Positions 35,653-45,533 of a stretch of DNA of 64,000 nt are shown one piece after another; the first letter of the stretch is position 1; each line of letters begins with the position of its first letter. The notes under the pieces are model-generated. The model did not search any database and was not told where the DNA came from. It was given only the letters and a program-made list of their open reading frames with translations. Both the position numbers and the translations under genes were made by a program. The DNA comes from Candidatus Tokpelaia hoelldoblerii (GTDB lineage: Bacteria; Pseudomonadota; Alphaproteobacteria; Rhizobiales; Rhizobiaceae), in the NCBI GenBank assembly GCA_002005325.1, contig CP017315.1:868001-932000 (forward strand). Direction: 5' to 3'.

Positions 35653-36867
35653 TCAGGAAGCCATGGCCTTTTTCAGGTTCTCGTCAATCTTGTCGAGGAA
35701 ACCTGTTGTTGAAAGCCAGCGCTGATCAGGGCCGACCAGAAGCGCCAGATCCTTGGTCATAAAGCCGGATTCCACGGTATCAACGCAAACCTTTTCCAGT
35801 GTTTGTGAAAATTTCTTCAAGGCTGCATTGTTGTCCAGCTTGGCACGATGTGCGAGGCCGCGCGTCCATGCAAAGATGGAAGCGATGGAATTGGTCGAGG
35901 TTTCCTCGCCCTTCTGGTACTGGCGATAATGGCGGGTTACGGTGCCGTGGGCCGCTTCTGCCTCAACCGTCTTGCCGTCCGGCGTCATCAGGACAGACGT
36001 CATCAGGCCCAGCGAGCCGAAACCCTGCGCCACAATGTCAGACTGCACGTCGCCGTCATAATTTTTACAGGCCCAGACATAGCCGCCCGACCATTTAAGC
36101 GCCGAGGCCACCATATCGTCAATCAGGCGATGCTCATACCACAGCTTGCGCTTTTCAAACTCGTCCTTGAATTCGCTGTCAAACACATCCTGAAAAATGT
36201 CCTTGAAACGGCCGTCATAAGCTTTGAGAATGGTGTTTTTGGTCGAAAGATAAACCGGGAAGTTACGCTGCAGGCCGTAGTTGAACGAAGCGCGGGCAAA
36301 ATCACGGATTGACTCGTCAAGATTATACATGGCCATGGTGACACCGGCGCCGGGCGCGTCATAAACTTCATGCTCGATCACCTTGCCGTCTTCCCCGACA
36401 AACTTGATGCTGAGTTTCCCCTTGCCCGGAAATTTGAAATCTGTCGCGCGGTACTGGTCGCCGAACGCGTGACGGCCGACAACAATCGGCCGGGTCCAGC
36501 CCGGAACAAGGCGCGGCACGTTTTTGCAGATAATCGGCTCGCGGAAAATCACGCCGCCGAGAATATTGCGGATCGTGCCGTTGGGGGATTTCCACATTTT
36601 CTTGAGGTTGAATTCTTTAACGCGCCCTTCATCCGGAGTGATGGTGGCGCATTTGATGCCAACGCCGTATTGCTTGATAGCATTGGCGGCGTCAACCGTC
36701 ACCTTGTCTTCTGTCACGTCACGGTTTTCAACAGAAAGATCATAATATTTCAGGTCAATATCAAGATAGGGGTGAATAAGTTTGTCTTTGATATATTGCC
36801 AGATGATACGGGTCATTTCATCGCCGTCCAGCTCGACAACCGGATTTTCCACTTTGATTTTTGTCAT
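35653..36867 (-). CDS. icd: NADP-dependent isocitrate dehydrogenase
   Basis: A 404-residue dimeric IDH of the type shared by alphaproteobacteria and eukaryotes, converting isocitrate to 2-oxoglutarate. Motifs are NPVVELDGDEMTRIIW, the substrate site SPNGTIRNILGG, and YDGDVQSDIVAQGFGSLGLM near the metal site. The ATG at 36867 follows GAGGAAGC; an upstream in-frame Met lacks this. It has its own terminator and works in the TCA cycle fed by the nearby pyruvate dehydrogenase. Confidence 0.96.
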   Translation of the reverse strand: MTKIKVENPVVELDGDEMTRIIWQYIKDKLIHPYLDIDLKYYDLSVENRDVTEDKVTVDAANAIKQYGVGIKCATITPDEGRVKEFNLKKMWKSPNGTIRNILGGVIFREPIICKNVPRLVPGWTRPIVVGRHAFGDQYRATDFKFPGKGKLSIKFVGEDGKVIEHEVYDAPGAGVTMAMYNLDESIRDFARASFNYGLQRNFPVYLSTKNTILKAYDGRFKDIFQDVFDSEFKDEFEKRKLWYEHRLIDDMVASALKWSGGYVWACKNYDGDVQSDIVAQGFGSLGLMTSVLMTPDGKTVEAEAAHGTVTRHYRQYQKGEETSTNSIASIFAWTRGLAHRAKLDNNAALKKFSQTLEKVCVDTVESGFMTKDLALLVGPDQRWLSTTGFLDKIDENLKKAMAS

Positions 36868-37082
36868 GGAAGCTTCCTCTAGAATTGATTGCGTCATACT
36901 TGCTATAGCATTGCCTTGCTGCTTGATAAAGCGCTTTGAACGGCTTTATCAAAAAATAGCGTGATATATACTGCACAAAAGCCCCCTTATGGACAACGTG
37001 AAATATAAGGATATATGGGGGGCATAAAGAGTGATTGGCAAATCACAAAAAATCACATCAGGCAATCATGAAAGGAAAAATG

Positions 37083-37523
37083 ATGTCTTTCTTCCGCCAG
37101 TTTATATCGGGCTGTTTTGCTGTTGGCCTTGCAGCCTGTTTCGCTGTGCCATCACAGGCAGCACCGCAGAAAAAGCCGCAGGCAGGCCAGTTTGCCGGCA
37201 AGTGGATTGTTGCGCTTGCGGGCAAGGCCCCCGTTGGTAACAAGCCGCTTGTGGTTGAACTTGCCCCCGACGGCAGGGTGAGCGGCCATAGCGGCTGTAA
37301 CGGTTATGGCGGCACATTCAAGGTTGATCATAATAAAATAACCTTCAGCCGTATGGCGGCAACATTGATGGCCTGCCCTGAACCTTTGATGCGGCAGGAG
37401 CATGCGCTTTATGACGCCTATACCAGGGTTCTGCGCTACGAGAGCAGACATGGCAAAGTGATCCTGCTTGACAGAAAGGGCAAGCCTGTCCTGACACTCA
37501 GCCCCTATAACCATAAACGCTGA
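37083..37523 (+). CDS. Secreted META-domain protein (HslJ-like)
   Basis: About 146 residues. A signal peptide of about 26 residues ends in VPSQA-AP, followed by a META domain (about 33-140) with FAGKWIVALAGKA, SGHSGCNGYGGTF and LMACPEPLMRQEHALYDA. META proteins such as HslJ are linked to envelope stress but are poorly understood. Tandem ATG codons at 37080 and 37083 follow AAAGGA; 37083 has the better spacing. A second META protein is encoded at 62756. Confidence 0.85.
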   Translation: MSFFRQFISGCFAVGLAACFAVPSQAAPQKKPQAGQFAGKWIVALAGKAPVGNKPLVVELAPDGRVSGHSGCNGYGGTFKVDHNKITFSRMAATLMACPEPLMRQEHALYDAYTRVLRYESRHGKVILLDRKGKPVLTLSPYNHKR

Positions 37524-37525
37524 TT

Positions 37526-38194
37526 TTATTTTTCGGCAATCAGCCTGTCAATAAACTGGGCCAGTCCCGGGCGGCGGATACGTTTCAGCCGCTCGGCGCT
37601 GATAATGGCCTTGACCGCGGCAAAAGACCGGTCAAGATCTTCATTGACCAGAATATAATCATAATTCTGCCAGTGTTGCATTTCCGTACGGGCGTTTTCC
37701 AGCCGCAGATCAATCACGGCATCGCTGTCTTCGGCACGGCGGTGCAGGCGGGCGCGCAGCTCTTTCATGGAAGGGGGAAGAATAAAGATCGAAACCACAT
37801 CCTGCGGTAACTTTGCCTGTAATTGTGCCGCTCCCTGATAGTCAATATCAAACAGCATATCCTGGCCGCGACTTAAAATGTCCTCAACGGTTTCACGCAA
37901 TGTGGCGTAGTAATTGCCATGAACCTCCGCCCATTCAATCAGTTCATCATTATCGCGGCGGCGTTCAAACTCCTTGACCGTGATAAAATGGTAATGCACC
38001 CCGTCCACCTCGCTGGCGCGGCGCTGGCGTGTTGTCACGCTGACAGACAGTGCAAGCTGCATTTCCGCGTCATCACGCAGCAAGCGCGATATGGTGGATT
38101 TTCCCGCCCCTGAAGGTGAAGACATGACAATAAGCTGGCCGCGGCGGGCAATTGCGCTTGTTGCAGAAGAAGAGGGAGTTTTTGAAACTGGCAT
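37526..38194 (-). CDS. gmk: Guanylate kinase
   Basis: A 222-residue kinase making GDP from GMP and ATP. The P-loop is SSPSGAGKST, followed by SVTTRQRRASEVDGVHYHF and EWAEVHGNYYAT, the GMP-binding part. The ATG at 38194 is preceded by GAGG; a TTG two codons earlier is less likely. It is convergent with the META gene and divergent from lipB. Confidence 0.95.
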   Translation of the reverse strand: MPVSKTPSSSATSAIARRGQLIVMSSPSGAGKSTISRLLRDDAEMQLALSVSVTTRQRRASEVDGVHYHFITVKEFERRRDNDELIEWAEVHGNYYATLRETVEDILSRGQDMLFDIDYQGAAQLQAKLPQDVVSIFILPPSMKELRARLHRRAEDSDAVIDLRLENARTEMQHWQNYDYILVNEDLDRSFAAVKAIISAERLKRIRRPGLAQFIDRLIAEK

Positions 38195-38303
38195 GGGCAA
38201 CCTCGCTTTTAACAGACTTTATCGGGTGTTCCTGCGGTAAAAGCAAGCGGTTTTATGAAAAATTTTCTGGAAATTCAGCGTTAAAAAGCTTAAAACTACC
38301 TTC

Positions 38304-39032
38304 ATGATACATGATCTCCGTATAGCTCCACGCGATGAACTGGCCCGTCGGTTCCTGCCTGTGACACCATCCGCACCAGTGGAATGGCGGGTGGAAGATG
38401 GCTTGACAGACTATTCAAAAGCCCTTGCTTTTATGGAGCGGCAGGTTGAAGCTATCCATAATGGTACAGGCAATGAAATGGTCTGGCTGGTGGAACATCC
38501 TTCCCTTTATACCGCCGGTACAAGCGCTGACGCAAAGGATTTGCTGAGCGCTGACCGTTTTCCGGTTTATCAGGCCGGGCGTGGCGGTGAATATACCTAT
38601 CATGGCCCCGGGCAGCGGGTGGCTTATGTCATGCTTGACCTTAAACGCCGCAGGCCAGATATCCGCGCTTTTGTCGCGGCGCTGGAAGAATGGGTGATTC
38701 AGACGCTGGCGCGCTTTAATGTCAAGGGTGAGCGGCGGGAAGACCGGGTCGGTGTCTGGGTGGCGCGGCCGGAAAAAGCCCCGCTGCCGACAGGCGGGAT
38801 GGCGGAAGATAAAATTGCCGCGATTGGGATCCGCCTGCGCAAATGGGTGAGCTTTCATGGCATTGCTCTCAATGTCGAGCCGGACTTATCCCATTATGGC
38901 GGTATTGTGCCTTGCGGCATTGCAGAACACGGTGTGACAAGCCTTGTTGATCTGGGGCTGCCGGTGACAATGCACGATGTAGATATCGCCATGCATAAGG
39001 CATTCTGTGATATTTTTGGTGCAACACTTTAA
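38304..39032 (+). CDS. lipB: Octanoyl-ACP:protein octanoyltransferase
   Basis: A 242-residue enzyme that moves octanoyl from acyl carrier protein to lipoyl domains, the step before LipA. Motifs are GRGGEYTYHGPGQ, KIAAIGIRLRKWVSFHG with the catalytic Lys, and PCGIAEHGVTSL with the catalytic Cys. It supplies the substrate for the lipA product and so supports PdhB and PdhC in the same window, though the genes are far apart. Confidence 0.95.
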   Translation: MIHDLRIAPRDELARRFLPVTPSAPVEWRVEDGLTDYSKALAFMERQVEAIHNGTGNEMVWLVEHPSLYTAGTSADAKDLLSADRFPVYQAGRGGEYTYHGPGQRVAYVMLDLKRRRPDIRAFVAALEEWVIQTLARFNVKGERREDRVGVWVARPEKAPLPTGGMAEDKIAAIGIRLRKWVSFHGIALNVEPDLSHYGGIVPCGIAEHGVTSLVDLGLPVTMHDVDIAMHKAFCDIFGATL

Positions 39033-39114
39033 AAGCGCTTGCAAATGGCTATGGCTACACGGTAAATGTTAAGAACATTTGCCGAACCTGAATACAGCAA
39101 AATTGCAGAACAGC

Positions 39115-41154
39115 ATGAACAAGAATGACCTTTTTTCCGACGTTTCCAAACCGAAGCCCGCACCCCGCAAGGCAGAGGAGCGGAAGGTGATGCTTTCCGG
39201 GCAGGGTGGGGTTCCGGCTGTGCAATCAGATTATACTGCCTCTGATATCCGGGTGCTGGAAGGGCTGGAACCGGTGCGCCTGCGCCCGGGAATGTATATT
39301 GGCGGTACTGACAGCAAGGCGCTGCACCATCTGTTTGCCGAAGTCATTGACAATGCGATGGATGAAGCTGTTGCGGGACATGCCAATTTTATTGATGTTT
39401 CGTTTGATGCTAGAGGCTATGTGACCGTTACCGATAACGGGCGCGGCATACCGGTGGAAAACCACCCGCAGATGCCGGATAAATCAACGCTGGAAGTGAT
39501 TATGACCCAGCTTCATGCCGGCGGCAAATTTGACGGCAAGGCTTATGAAACGTCCGGTGGTCTGCATGGCGTGGGCATTTCCGTGGTCAATGCGCTTTCA
39601 GATGATCTGGAAGTTGAGGTTGCCCGCGGGCGGCGGCTTTACCGCCAGCGTTTTTCGCGCGGGCTTCCGCAGGGCGGGCTTGAAGATATGGGCGAGGTGC
39701 ATAACCGCCGCGGCACCCGGGTGCGTTTTCACCCCGATGCGCAGATTTTTGGCGCAAAGGCAAGCTTTGACGCCGGCCGCCTTTACCGCATGGCGCGCTC
39801 CAAGGCCTATCTGTTTGGCGGGGTTGAAATCCGCTGGAACTGCGCGCCGGAAAAGCTGGAAAATCACCCGGATATTCCGGCCCGGGCCACGTTTCATTTT
39901 CCCGATGGGCTGAAAGATTTTTTGATTTCGTCACTGGGCAAGGATTATAGGGTGACGGAAGAGGTGTTCGCAGGTAAAACAGCACGGCAGGGCGGCCACG
40001 GCGCGGTGGAATGGGCTGTGGCGTGGCATGGCGGCGACAGTGCGATCCGCTCTTATTGCAATACAATTCCGACAGGTGAGGGCGGCACGCATGAAGCAGG
40101 TTTGCGGCAGGCCTTGCTGCGCGGCTTGAAAGCTTATGGCGAGCTCGTTGGCAACAAGCGTGCTTCCATGATCACCACGGATGATGTGATGATTTCCGCC
40201 ATGGCAATGTTATCCGTTTTTATCCGTGAGCCGGAATTTGTCGGTCAGACCAAGGATCGCCTGGCAACGGTCGAGGCGCAGCGCATTGTTGAAAACGCTA
40301 TCCGCGATCCGTTTGACCACTGGCTGGCCAATTCGCCGCAGGAAGCAAGCAAATTGCTTGACTGGGTGGTGGAACGGGCGGAAGAGCGGGTACGCCGCCG
40401 TCATGAAAAGGAAGTCAGCCGCAAGACCGCTGTGCGCAAATTGCGTCTGCCCGGCAAGCTTGCCGATTGCACGCAAAGCGCGGCGCAGGGGGCGGAACTG
40501 TTTATTGTTGAGGGCGATTCTGCCGGCGGTTCGGCCAAACAGGCGCGCAACCGCGCGATTCAGGCTATTTTGCCGTTGCGCGGCAAGATTTTGAATGTCG
40601 CCAGCGCCGGCCGTGAAAAACTTGGCGCCAACCAGCTGATCGGTGATCTGGTGCAGGCGCTTGGCTGCAACACCCGTTCAAAATACAATGAAGATGACTT
40701 GCGCTATGAACGTGTCATCATCATGACGGATGCGGATGTTGACGGCGCGCATATCGCTTCCTTGCTGATGACGTTTTTCTATCAGGAAATGCCCGAGCTT
40801 GTCCGCAACGGCCATCTTTATCTCGCCGTGCCGCCGCTTTACCGTATCAGCCAGGGCGGCAAGGTGGCTTATGCGCGCGATGATAGGCATAAGGACGAAT
40901 TGCTGAAAACCGAATTTACCGGTCGCGGCAGGATTGAGATCGGCCGGTTTAAAGGTTTGGGCGAAATGCGCGCCGAGCAGCTCAAGGAAACCACCATGGA
41001 TCCGAAAAAACGGACATTGCTGCGGGTGGAAATGGATGAAGAAGCGCTGCGGGAAACAAAGGAAGCGGTTGATGACCTGATGGGCACCAGGCCGGAAGCG
41101 CGCTTCCGGTTTATTCAGGAAAACGCCGCTTTTGTCAAGGAACTGGATATTTAA
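39115..41154 (+). CDS. parE: DNA topoisomerase IV subunit B
   Basis: A 679-residue type IIA topoisomerase ATPase subunit. The GHKL ATPase has EVIDNAMDEAVAGHA and GGLHGVGISVVNALS. The TOPRIM domain has VEGDSAGGSAKQARNR and MTDADVDGAHI. The stretch ILPLRGKILNVASAGREKLG is typical of ParE and unlike GyrB. The ATG at 39115 is preferred to an upstream TTG. The protein decatenates chromosomes with ParC, which is not in the window. Confidence 0.94.
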   Translation: MNKNDLFSDVSKPKPAPRKAEERKVMLSGQGGVPAVQSDYTASDIRVLEGLEPVRLRPGMYIGGTDSKALHHLFAEVIDNAMDEAVAGHANFIDVSFDARGYVTVTDNGRGIPVENHPQMPDKSTLEVIMTQLHAGGKFDGKAYETSGGLHGVGISVVNALSDDLEVEVARGRRLYRQRFSRGLPQGGLEDMGEVHNRRGTRVRFHPDAQIFGAKASFDAGRLYRMARSKAYLFGGVEIRWNCAPEKLENHPDIPARATFHFPDGLKDFLISSLGKDYRVTEEVFAGKTARQGGHGAVEWAVAWHGGDSAIRSYCNTIPTGEGGTHEAGLRQALLRGLKAYGELVGNKRASMITTDDVMISAMAMLSVFIREPEFVGQTKDRLATVEAQRIVENAIRDPFDHWLANSPQEASKLLDWVVERAEERVRRRHEKEVSRKTAVRKLRLPGKLADCTQSAAQGAELFIVEGDSAGGSAKQARNRAIQAILPLRGKILNVASAGREKLGANQLIGDLVQALGCNTRSKYNEDDLRYERVIIMTDADVDGAHIASLLMTFFYQEMPELVRNGHLYLAVPPLYRISQGGKVAYARDDRHKDELLKTEFTGRGRIEIGRFKGLGEMRAEQLKETTMDPKKRTLLRVEMDEEALRETKEAVDDLMGTRPEARFRFIQENAAFVKELDI

Positions 41155-41189
41155 CAAGGTTTTGTCCTTAAGAATGGGAGAAGATGTTT

Positions 41190-42140
41190 ATGGCACAAAA
41201 AATTATTATAGATTGCGATCCGGGGCTTGATGATGCTGTCGCCCTGCTGCTTGCTCATGGTAATCCGGATATTGAACTGCTTGCCGTGACAACGGTTGTC
41301 GGCAACCAGACGCTGGAAAAGGTGACGCGCAATGCCCTGGCCGTTGCCCGTGTTGCCAATATCACCGGCGTGCCGTTTGCGGCAGGCAGTGTCCGCCCGC
41401 TGGTGCGCAAAATTGAAACGGCGGCGCATATTCATGGCGAATCCGGCCTTGGCGGTGTGACTTTGCCTGAACCGGCCTTTTCGCTTGATCCCCGCCATGC
41501 GGTTCAGCTGCTTATCGACACAATCATGGAACATCCGCCCGGGACAATCACTCTGGTGCCAACGGCCGGGCTGACGAATATTGCGCTGGCGGCCAGGCTT
41601 GAGCCGCGCATTGTCGAGCGTGTCAAACAGGTTGTTCTGATGGGCGGCGGCTATCATACCGGCAATTTAACGCCGGTTGCCGAATTCAACATCAGGATTG
41701 ACCCGGAAGCGGCGCATATTGTTTTCAATGAAAAGTGGCCGCTGACCATGGTCGGTCTGGATTTGACCCATCAGGCGGTGGCAACGCCGCAGGTCATGGC
41801 GAAAATTGCTGCTGTGGGAACAAATCCGGCTAAGTTTGTTGTTGATCTGCTGGAATTTTATGGCAATTCCTGCAGGGAAGCCGAAGGGTTTGAGCATCCG
41901 CCGGTGCATGATCCCTGTGCCGTTGCCTATGTCATTGACCCGACCATCATGACGGTTCGCAAAGCCCCTGTTGATATTGAGCTCAATGGTAAACTGACCC
42001 GGGGAATGACAGTTACGGATTTTCGCGGTTCGGCAGCGCTGGAAGGCTGCCATACACAGGTTGCTGTAAAACTTGATCACGGCCGGTTCTGGGATCTGGT
42101 TATTGATGCGCTGACGCGTATTGGTGAGGTTGAGCTATGA
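41190..42140 (+). CDS. Inosine/uridine-preferring nucleoside hydrolase
   Basis: A 316-residue hydrolase that splits nucleosides to base and ribose. The calcium-binding N-terminal motif is IIDCDPGLDDAVALLLAHG. Active-site residues follow in AEFNIRIDPEAAHIVF and HDPCAVAYVIDP. The ATG at 41190 has GGGAG at good spacing; one two codons earlier is close. It overlaps the following MFS gene by 4 bases, which suggests a joint role in nucleoside uptake or salvage. Confidence 0.92.
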   Translation: MAQKIIIDCDPGLDDAVALLLAHGNPDIELLAVTTVVGNQTLEKVTRNALAVARVANITGVPFAAGSVRPLVRKIETAAHIHGESGLGGVTLPEPAFSLDPRHAVQLLIDTIMEHPPGTITLVPTAGLTNIALAARLEPRIVERVKQVVLMGGGYHTGNLTPVAEFNIRIDPEAAHIVFNEKWPLTMVGLDLTHQAVATPQVMAKIAAVGTNPAKFVVDLLEFYGNSCREAEGFEHPPVHDPCAVAYVIDPTIMTVRKAPVDIELNGKLTRGMTVTDFRGSAALEGCHTQVAVKLDHGRFWDLVIDALTRIGEVEL

Positions 42141-43573
42141 GGGAGGAAGTCTTGTCGTGTGAAACAGCTGAAACAAGATCACAGGAAAAAAACAGTATCG
42201 CTGCATTGATGACGGCGCTTTTAACGGCCTGTATTGCTTTTCAGCTTAACGCCAGTATGCTGGGGCCAGTTCTCGCCACCATTGCAAGAGAATTGCAAAC
42301 AGACGAGGTGGCGGTATCGTTGTCGCAGACTGTCTTTTTTAATTCGGCGGCGGTCTTTGCGCTTTTTCTGCCGCGCTTCAGTGATATTGCCGGGCGTAAG
42401 AAGGTTTTAAGCTGGATGCTGGTTATCATGACTGCCGGTACTGTGCTGGCGGCTTTGGCGCCGAATATCGGGGTTTTATACGTGGCGCGGGCTGTGCAGG
42501 GCATATCCGGCGCAGTTGTCCCGATGTGCATGATCATGCTGCGCCATGAAATATCCAATGTCAAAACCCTGGCGGCCATGATGGCGATTGTCGCGGCGGT
42601 CAATGGCGGGGTTGCCGGAATTGACGCGATCGCCGGTGGTTTTCTGGCGGCACATTATGGCTTTCGCTCCGTGTTCTGGTGTATTGCGATTGCCGGTGTC
42701 ATATCCACTGTTCTGATCTTGCGTTTTGCTTCAGAATCCAGGCCCTCTGCCGGTGTCAGGATGGATTGGCCCGGGGTGATTTTTCTGGCTGTATCGCTTT
42801 CCGCTATGCTGATTGCTCTGGGCAAAGCGGCTGAATCATCACGCAGCAGCCTGATTATCGCCAGTGGCCTGGCTGTTTTTTCCATTCTTATGTTCATTGG
42901 CTTCTGGCAGGTGGAAAAGCGCAAGCGTCATCCTCTGGTCAGCACTGTTTATCTGCGGCGGCGCAGCACATGGGGCTTGTTGCTCACCACTGTTTTGACC
43001 ATGACCGGCATTTTTGCTGTCGTAAACGGTCTGGTGCTGTTTCTGGCCCAGAACACAGAGGTGGGGTTTGGTTTGGGCGCGGATATGGCGGCGCTTGTTT
43101 TTCTGACGCCTTATGCGCTGATCGGCTGGCTGGTTGGCCCGCTTGCCGGTTGGCTGGCGCCCTCTGTAGGATATAAGAAACTTTTGTGGTTCGGCCTGTT
43201 TGCCAGCCTTGTCTCTTTGGCCATGATGCTGTTTCTGGGGCTTGAGTCACTGGGCTGGATGGTGGCGGCTGTGCTGCTGATTGGTATAAGCTATGCCGGA
43301 ATTGTCAATATCATGCTGAACGGGCTTGGGGTTATGCTATCGCCTGAAGACAATCCGGGTTTTTTGCCGGGGATGAATTCCGGGGCTTTTCATATCGGTG
43401 CGGGTTTAAGCTTTGTGCTGTTGCCGACAATACAGAAGATAACCGTTGAATTCGGCGGTTCGTTGATGGATGGTTATTTCAATGGCATTCTGGCAGGTCT
43501 GGGCATTACAATGCTGGCTCTGCTGGTTTCATTCCTTATCCCGAGACCCATTGAGGCGGAAGTCGAGCGATAA
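42137..43573 (+). CDS. MFS transporter, fourteen-helix type
   Basis: A 478-residue major facilitator related to DHA2 exporters, with about fourteen hydrophobic segments. Motifs are QTVFFNSAAVFALFLPRFSD, DIAGRKKVLSWMLVIM and YVARAVQGISGAVVPMCMIM. It overlaps the nucleoside hydrolase gene (ATGA), so the two should be made together and a nucleoside or base is a reasonable substrate guess. Sequence type alone would suggest drug export. Confidence 0.83.
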   Translation: MREEVLSCETAETRSQEKNSIAALMTALLTACIAFQLNASMLGPVLATIARELQTDEVAVSLSQTVFFNSAAVFALFLPRFSDIAGRKKVLSWMLVIMTAGTVLAALAPNIGVLYVARAVQGISGAVVPMCMIMLRHEISNVKTLAAMMAIVAAVNGGVAGIDAIAGGFLAAHYGFRSVFWCIAIAGVISTVLILRFASESRPSAGVRMDWPGVIFLAVSLSAMLIALGKAAESSRSSLIIASGLAVFSILMFIGFWQVEKRKRHPLVSTVYLRRRSTWGLLLTTVLTMTGIFAVVNGLVLFLAQNTEVGFGLGADMAALVFLTPYALIGWLVGPLAGWLAPSVGYKKLLWFGLFASLVSLAMMLFLGLESLGWMVAAVLLIGISYAGIVNIMLNGLGVMLSPEDNPGFLPGMNSGAFHIGAGLSFVLLPTIQKITVEFGGSLMDGYFNGILAGLGITMLALLVSFLIPRPIEAEVER

Positions 43574-43584
43574 ATCAAAACTGT

Positions 43585-44412
43585 TTAAAGTGCATTGGCA
43601 AGAGCGATAAATTCTTCAACCGTCAATGTTTCCGCCCGTCTTGTGCTGTCAATTCCGGCTTTGCCGAGCAATGCTTCACCGCCAAGGCTCTTCAGGCTCT
43701 GCCGCAGCATTTTACGCCTTTGGCCAAAGGCGGCCTGTGTTATTTTCCCCAATTTGTCAGCTGAACAGGGCAGGGGATTTGCGCGCGGTGTCAGGTGCAC
43801 AATGGAAGATGTGACTTTTGGCGGCGGTGTGAAGGCTTGTGGCGGCACATCAAAAGCGATATGGGCGCTTGTGCGCCAACCGCAAAGCACACCCAGCCGG
43901 CCATAGGCAGAACTGGCCGGCCTGGCGACAATCCGTTCCGCCACTTCACGCTGGAACATCAGGGTCATGGAGTCATAAAATGGTGGCCATGGCTCGTATA
44001 GCAACCAGTCAAGCAGCAATTGTGTGCCGATATTATAAGGCAGGTTGGCGACAATCTTCGGTTTGTCCGCCTCTGGTGAAAAAAGTCCTGTATAGTCAAA
44101 GTGGAGCGCATCGCCATTGATAACATTCAGCCTGCCCGGATAGGCCACAGCAATTTCAGCCAGAGCGCTCAGGCAGCGTTCATCGCGTTCAATAGCGGTG
44201 ACGATTGCCCCCTGCGCCAGCAATGCCCGTGTTAACCCGCCTGGTCCGGGGCCGATTTCCAGCACCTGCCGTCCGTCAAGTGCGCCGGCTTGCCGGGCGA
44301 TCTTGCCGGTCAGGTTAAGGTCGAACAGAAAGTTCTGCCCCAGTGATTTTTTTGCTGCCAGGCCATGCGCTTCAATGACAGAACGCAAAGGGGGCAGGTT
44401 ATCAATTGCCAT
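43585..44412 (-). CDS. rsmA: 16S rRNA (adenine1518/1519-N6)-dimethyltransferase
   Basis: A 275-residue KsgA/RsmA methyltransferase that dimethylates two adenines near the 3' end of 16S rRNA. Motifs are KKSLGQNFLFDLNLTGKIA, EIGPGPGGLTRALL for SAM, and NLPYNIGTQLLLDWL with the NLPY catalytic site. The ATG at 44412 follows GGGAGA. It follows surA with no pdxA between, unlike several relatives. Confidence 0.95.
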   Translation of the reverse strand: MAIDNLPPLRSVIEAHGLAAKKSLGQNFLFDLNLTGKIARQAGALDGRQVLEIGPGPGGLTRALLAQGAIVTAIERDERCLSALAEIAVAYPGRLNVINGDALHFDYTGLFSPEADKPKIVANLPYNIGTQLLLDWLLYEPWPPFYDSMTLMFQREVAERIVARPASSAYGRLGVLCGWRTSAHIAFDVPPQAFTPPPKVTSSIVHLTPRANPLPCSADKLGKITQAAFGQRRKMLRQSLKSLGGEALLGKAGIDSTRRAETLTVEEFIALANAL

Positions 44413-44497
44413 CGGATATCTCCCGTGTTTTTGCCATGTGAAGAGCGGCAATCAGACTTTCAGGATAAGCATGGCAGGGCGTGGCTGTCGAAAGCAT

Positions 44498-45457
44498 TCA
44501 GGGGTTTTTTATCTGCGCGTTATCGCGTAGCTCTTTCATATATTTCTTTTCAAGAGCATCTGCCTGTTTATCACGCTTTTTATCTTTTTCCATGCCAACG
44601 ACGAGTCGGGAAACTTCATCATTTGACACTTTCTGCCTGGAACAGACAACAAGAAACTCAACACCGCGGTCAGTCGTCCGCACTGTTGTCGCTTTGCCAG
44701 CAGCTGTCGCCTTAACTCTGCTGCTCCATTCCGGCGGCAGTCTCAGCTCAAGATTCCGGCCAAGATTGCGAACCGTTATATCACGCATACCATTTGCAAT
44801 GGCGTTGTTGACGGTGCTGCGTATGCTGTTACAGCCATTGATTCTGGCACGCAGGCTATTGGCTTCCTGCGTACGCCTGCCGGTGATCGCGCCGCGGCGA
44901 TTCTGCGGTATGACGAAAATAACCTGTTGCAGCATATATTCATTGCTTGTCGGTTTAATACCGCCGTTTTGCAAAATATGTCTGGCGACCTGCTGGTCAG
45001 TTACTCCGCCTTCTGATTGAAAACGGGCACTGAGCAGACGGCCCCATCCCATTTGTGTCCTGATGTAGGTTTTGAAGTGATCCGCTGTAACGCCAGCCTG
45101 ATTAAGCATCTGTGACAATTGTGCCTCGCTCATACGGTTACGCTCGGCAAAACCGGCAAACGCCCGGTTCACTTCGCCATCAGTTACACTGATATTGCGC
45201 TTTTTCATCTCGACACGGCGCAACATTTCATCAACCATGTCCTCACGCGCGGCTTTTGTGCCGCCGCCGCGCCCCTGCAACTGCAAAAATGCTGCCCGGC
45301 GTTGAATGTCATAATTGGTAATGGCATTGCCATTGACAATAACTGCAACCTGCGAAGCCGCCATTGCCGGGGACAATGTTATGTTGCCAGTCATCAAACC
45401 TGCCGCGAGAGCCGATAGAGCATATGCAAAAAGGCGGTTTTTAAGTTTTGTCATCAT
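44498..45457 (-). CDS. surA: SurA-like periplasmic chaperone / peptidyl-prolyl isomerase
   Basis: A 319-residue exported protein. The signal peptide ends near SPAMA-AS. A SurA N-terminal domain follows (VAVIVNGNAITNYDIQRRAA, then DEMLRRVEMKKRNISVTDGE), and then a shortened, diverged parvulin region. The family helps outer-membrane proteins fold. It lies 76 bases downstream of lptD in lptF-lptG-lptD-surA, which fits a role in LptD and porin assembly. Confidence 0.88.
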   Translation of the reverse strand: MMTKLKNRLFAYALSALAAGLMTGNITLSPAMAASQVAVIVNGNAITNYDIQRRAAFLQLQGRGGGTKAAREDMVDEMLRRVEMKKRNISVTDGEVNRAFAGFAERNRMSEAQLSQMLNQAGVTADHFKTYIRTQMGWGRLLSARFQSEGGVTDQQVARHILQNGGIKPTSNEYMLQQVIFVIPQNRRGAITGRRTQEANSLRARINGCNSIRSTVNNAIANGMRDITVRNLGRNLELRLPPEWSSRVKATAAGKATTVRTTDRGVEFLVVCSRQKVSNDEVSRLVVGMEKDKKRDKQADALEKKYMKELRDNAQIKNP

Positions 45458-45533
45458 CGCAGACTCTCACATTCCTTTGCCACAACAGATAGGGATATTT
45501 TATAAATTATACAACTGCAAAGCAATGTTTTAT

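Noticed and set aside
39115..41154. Gene considered as gyrB
   Set aside because: The TOPRIM-side sequence and the ILPLRGKILNVASA segment match ParE better, and the length suits topoisomerase IV.
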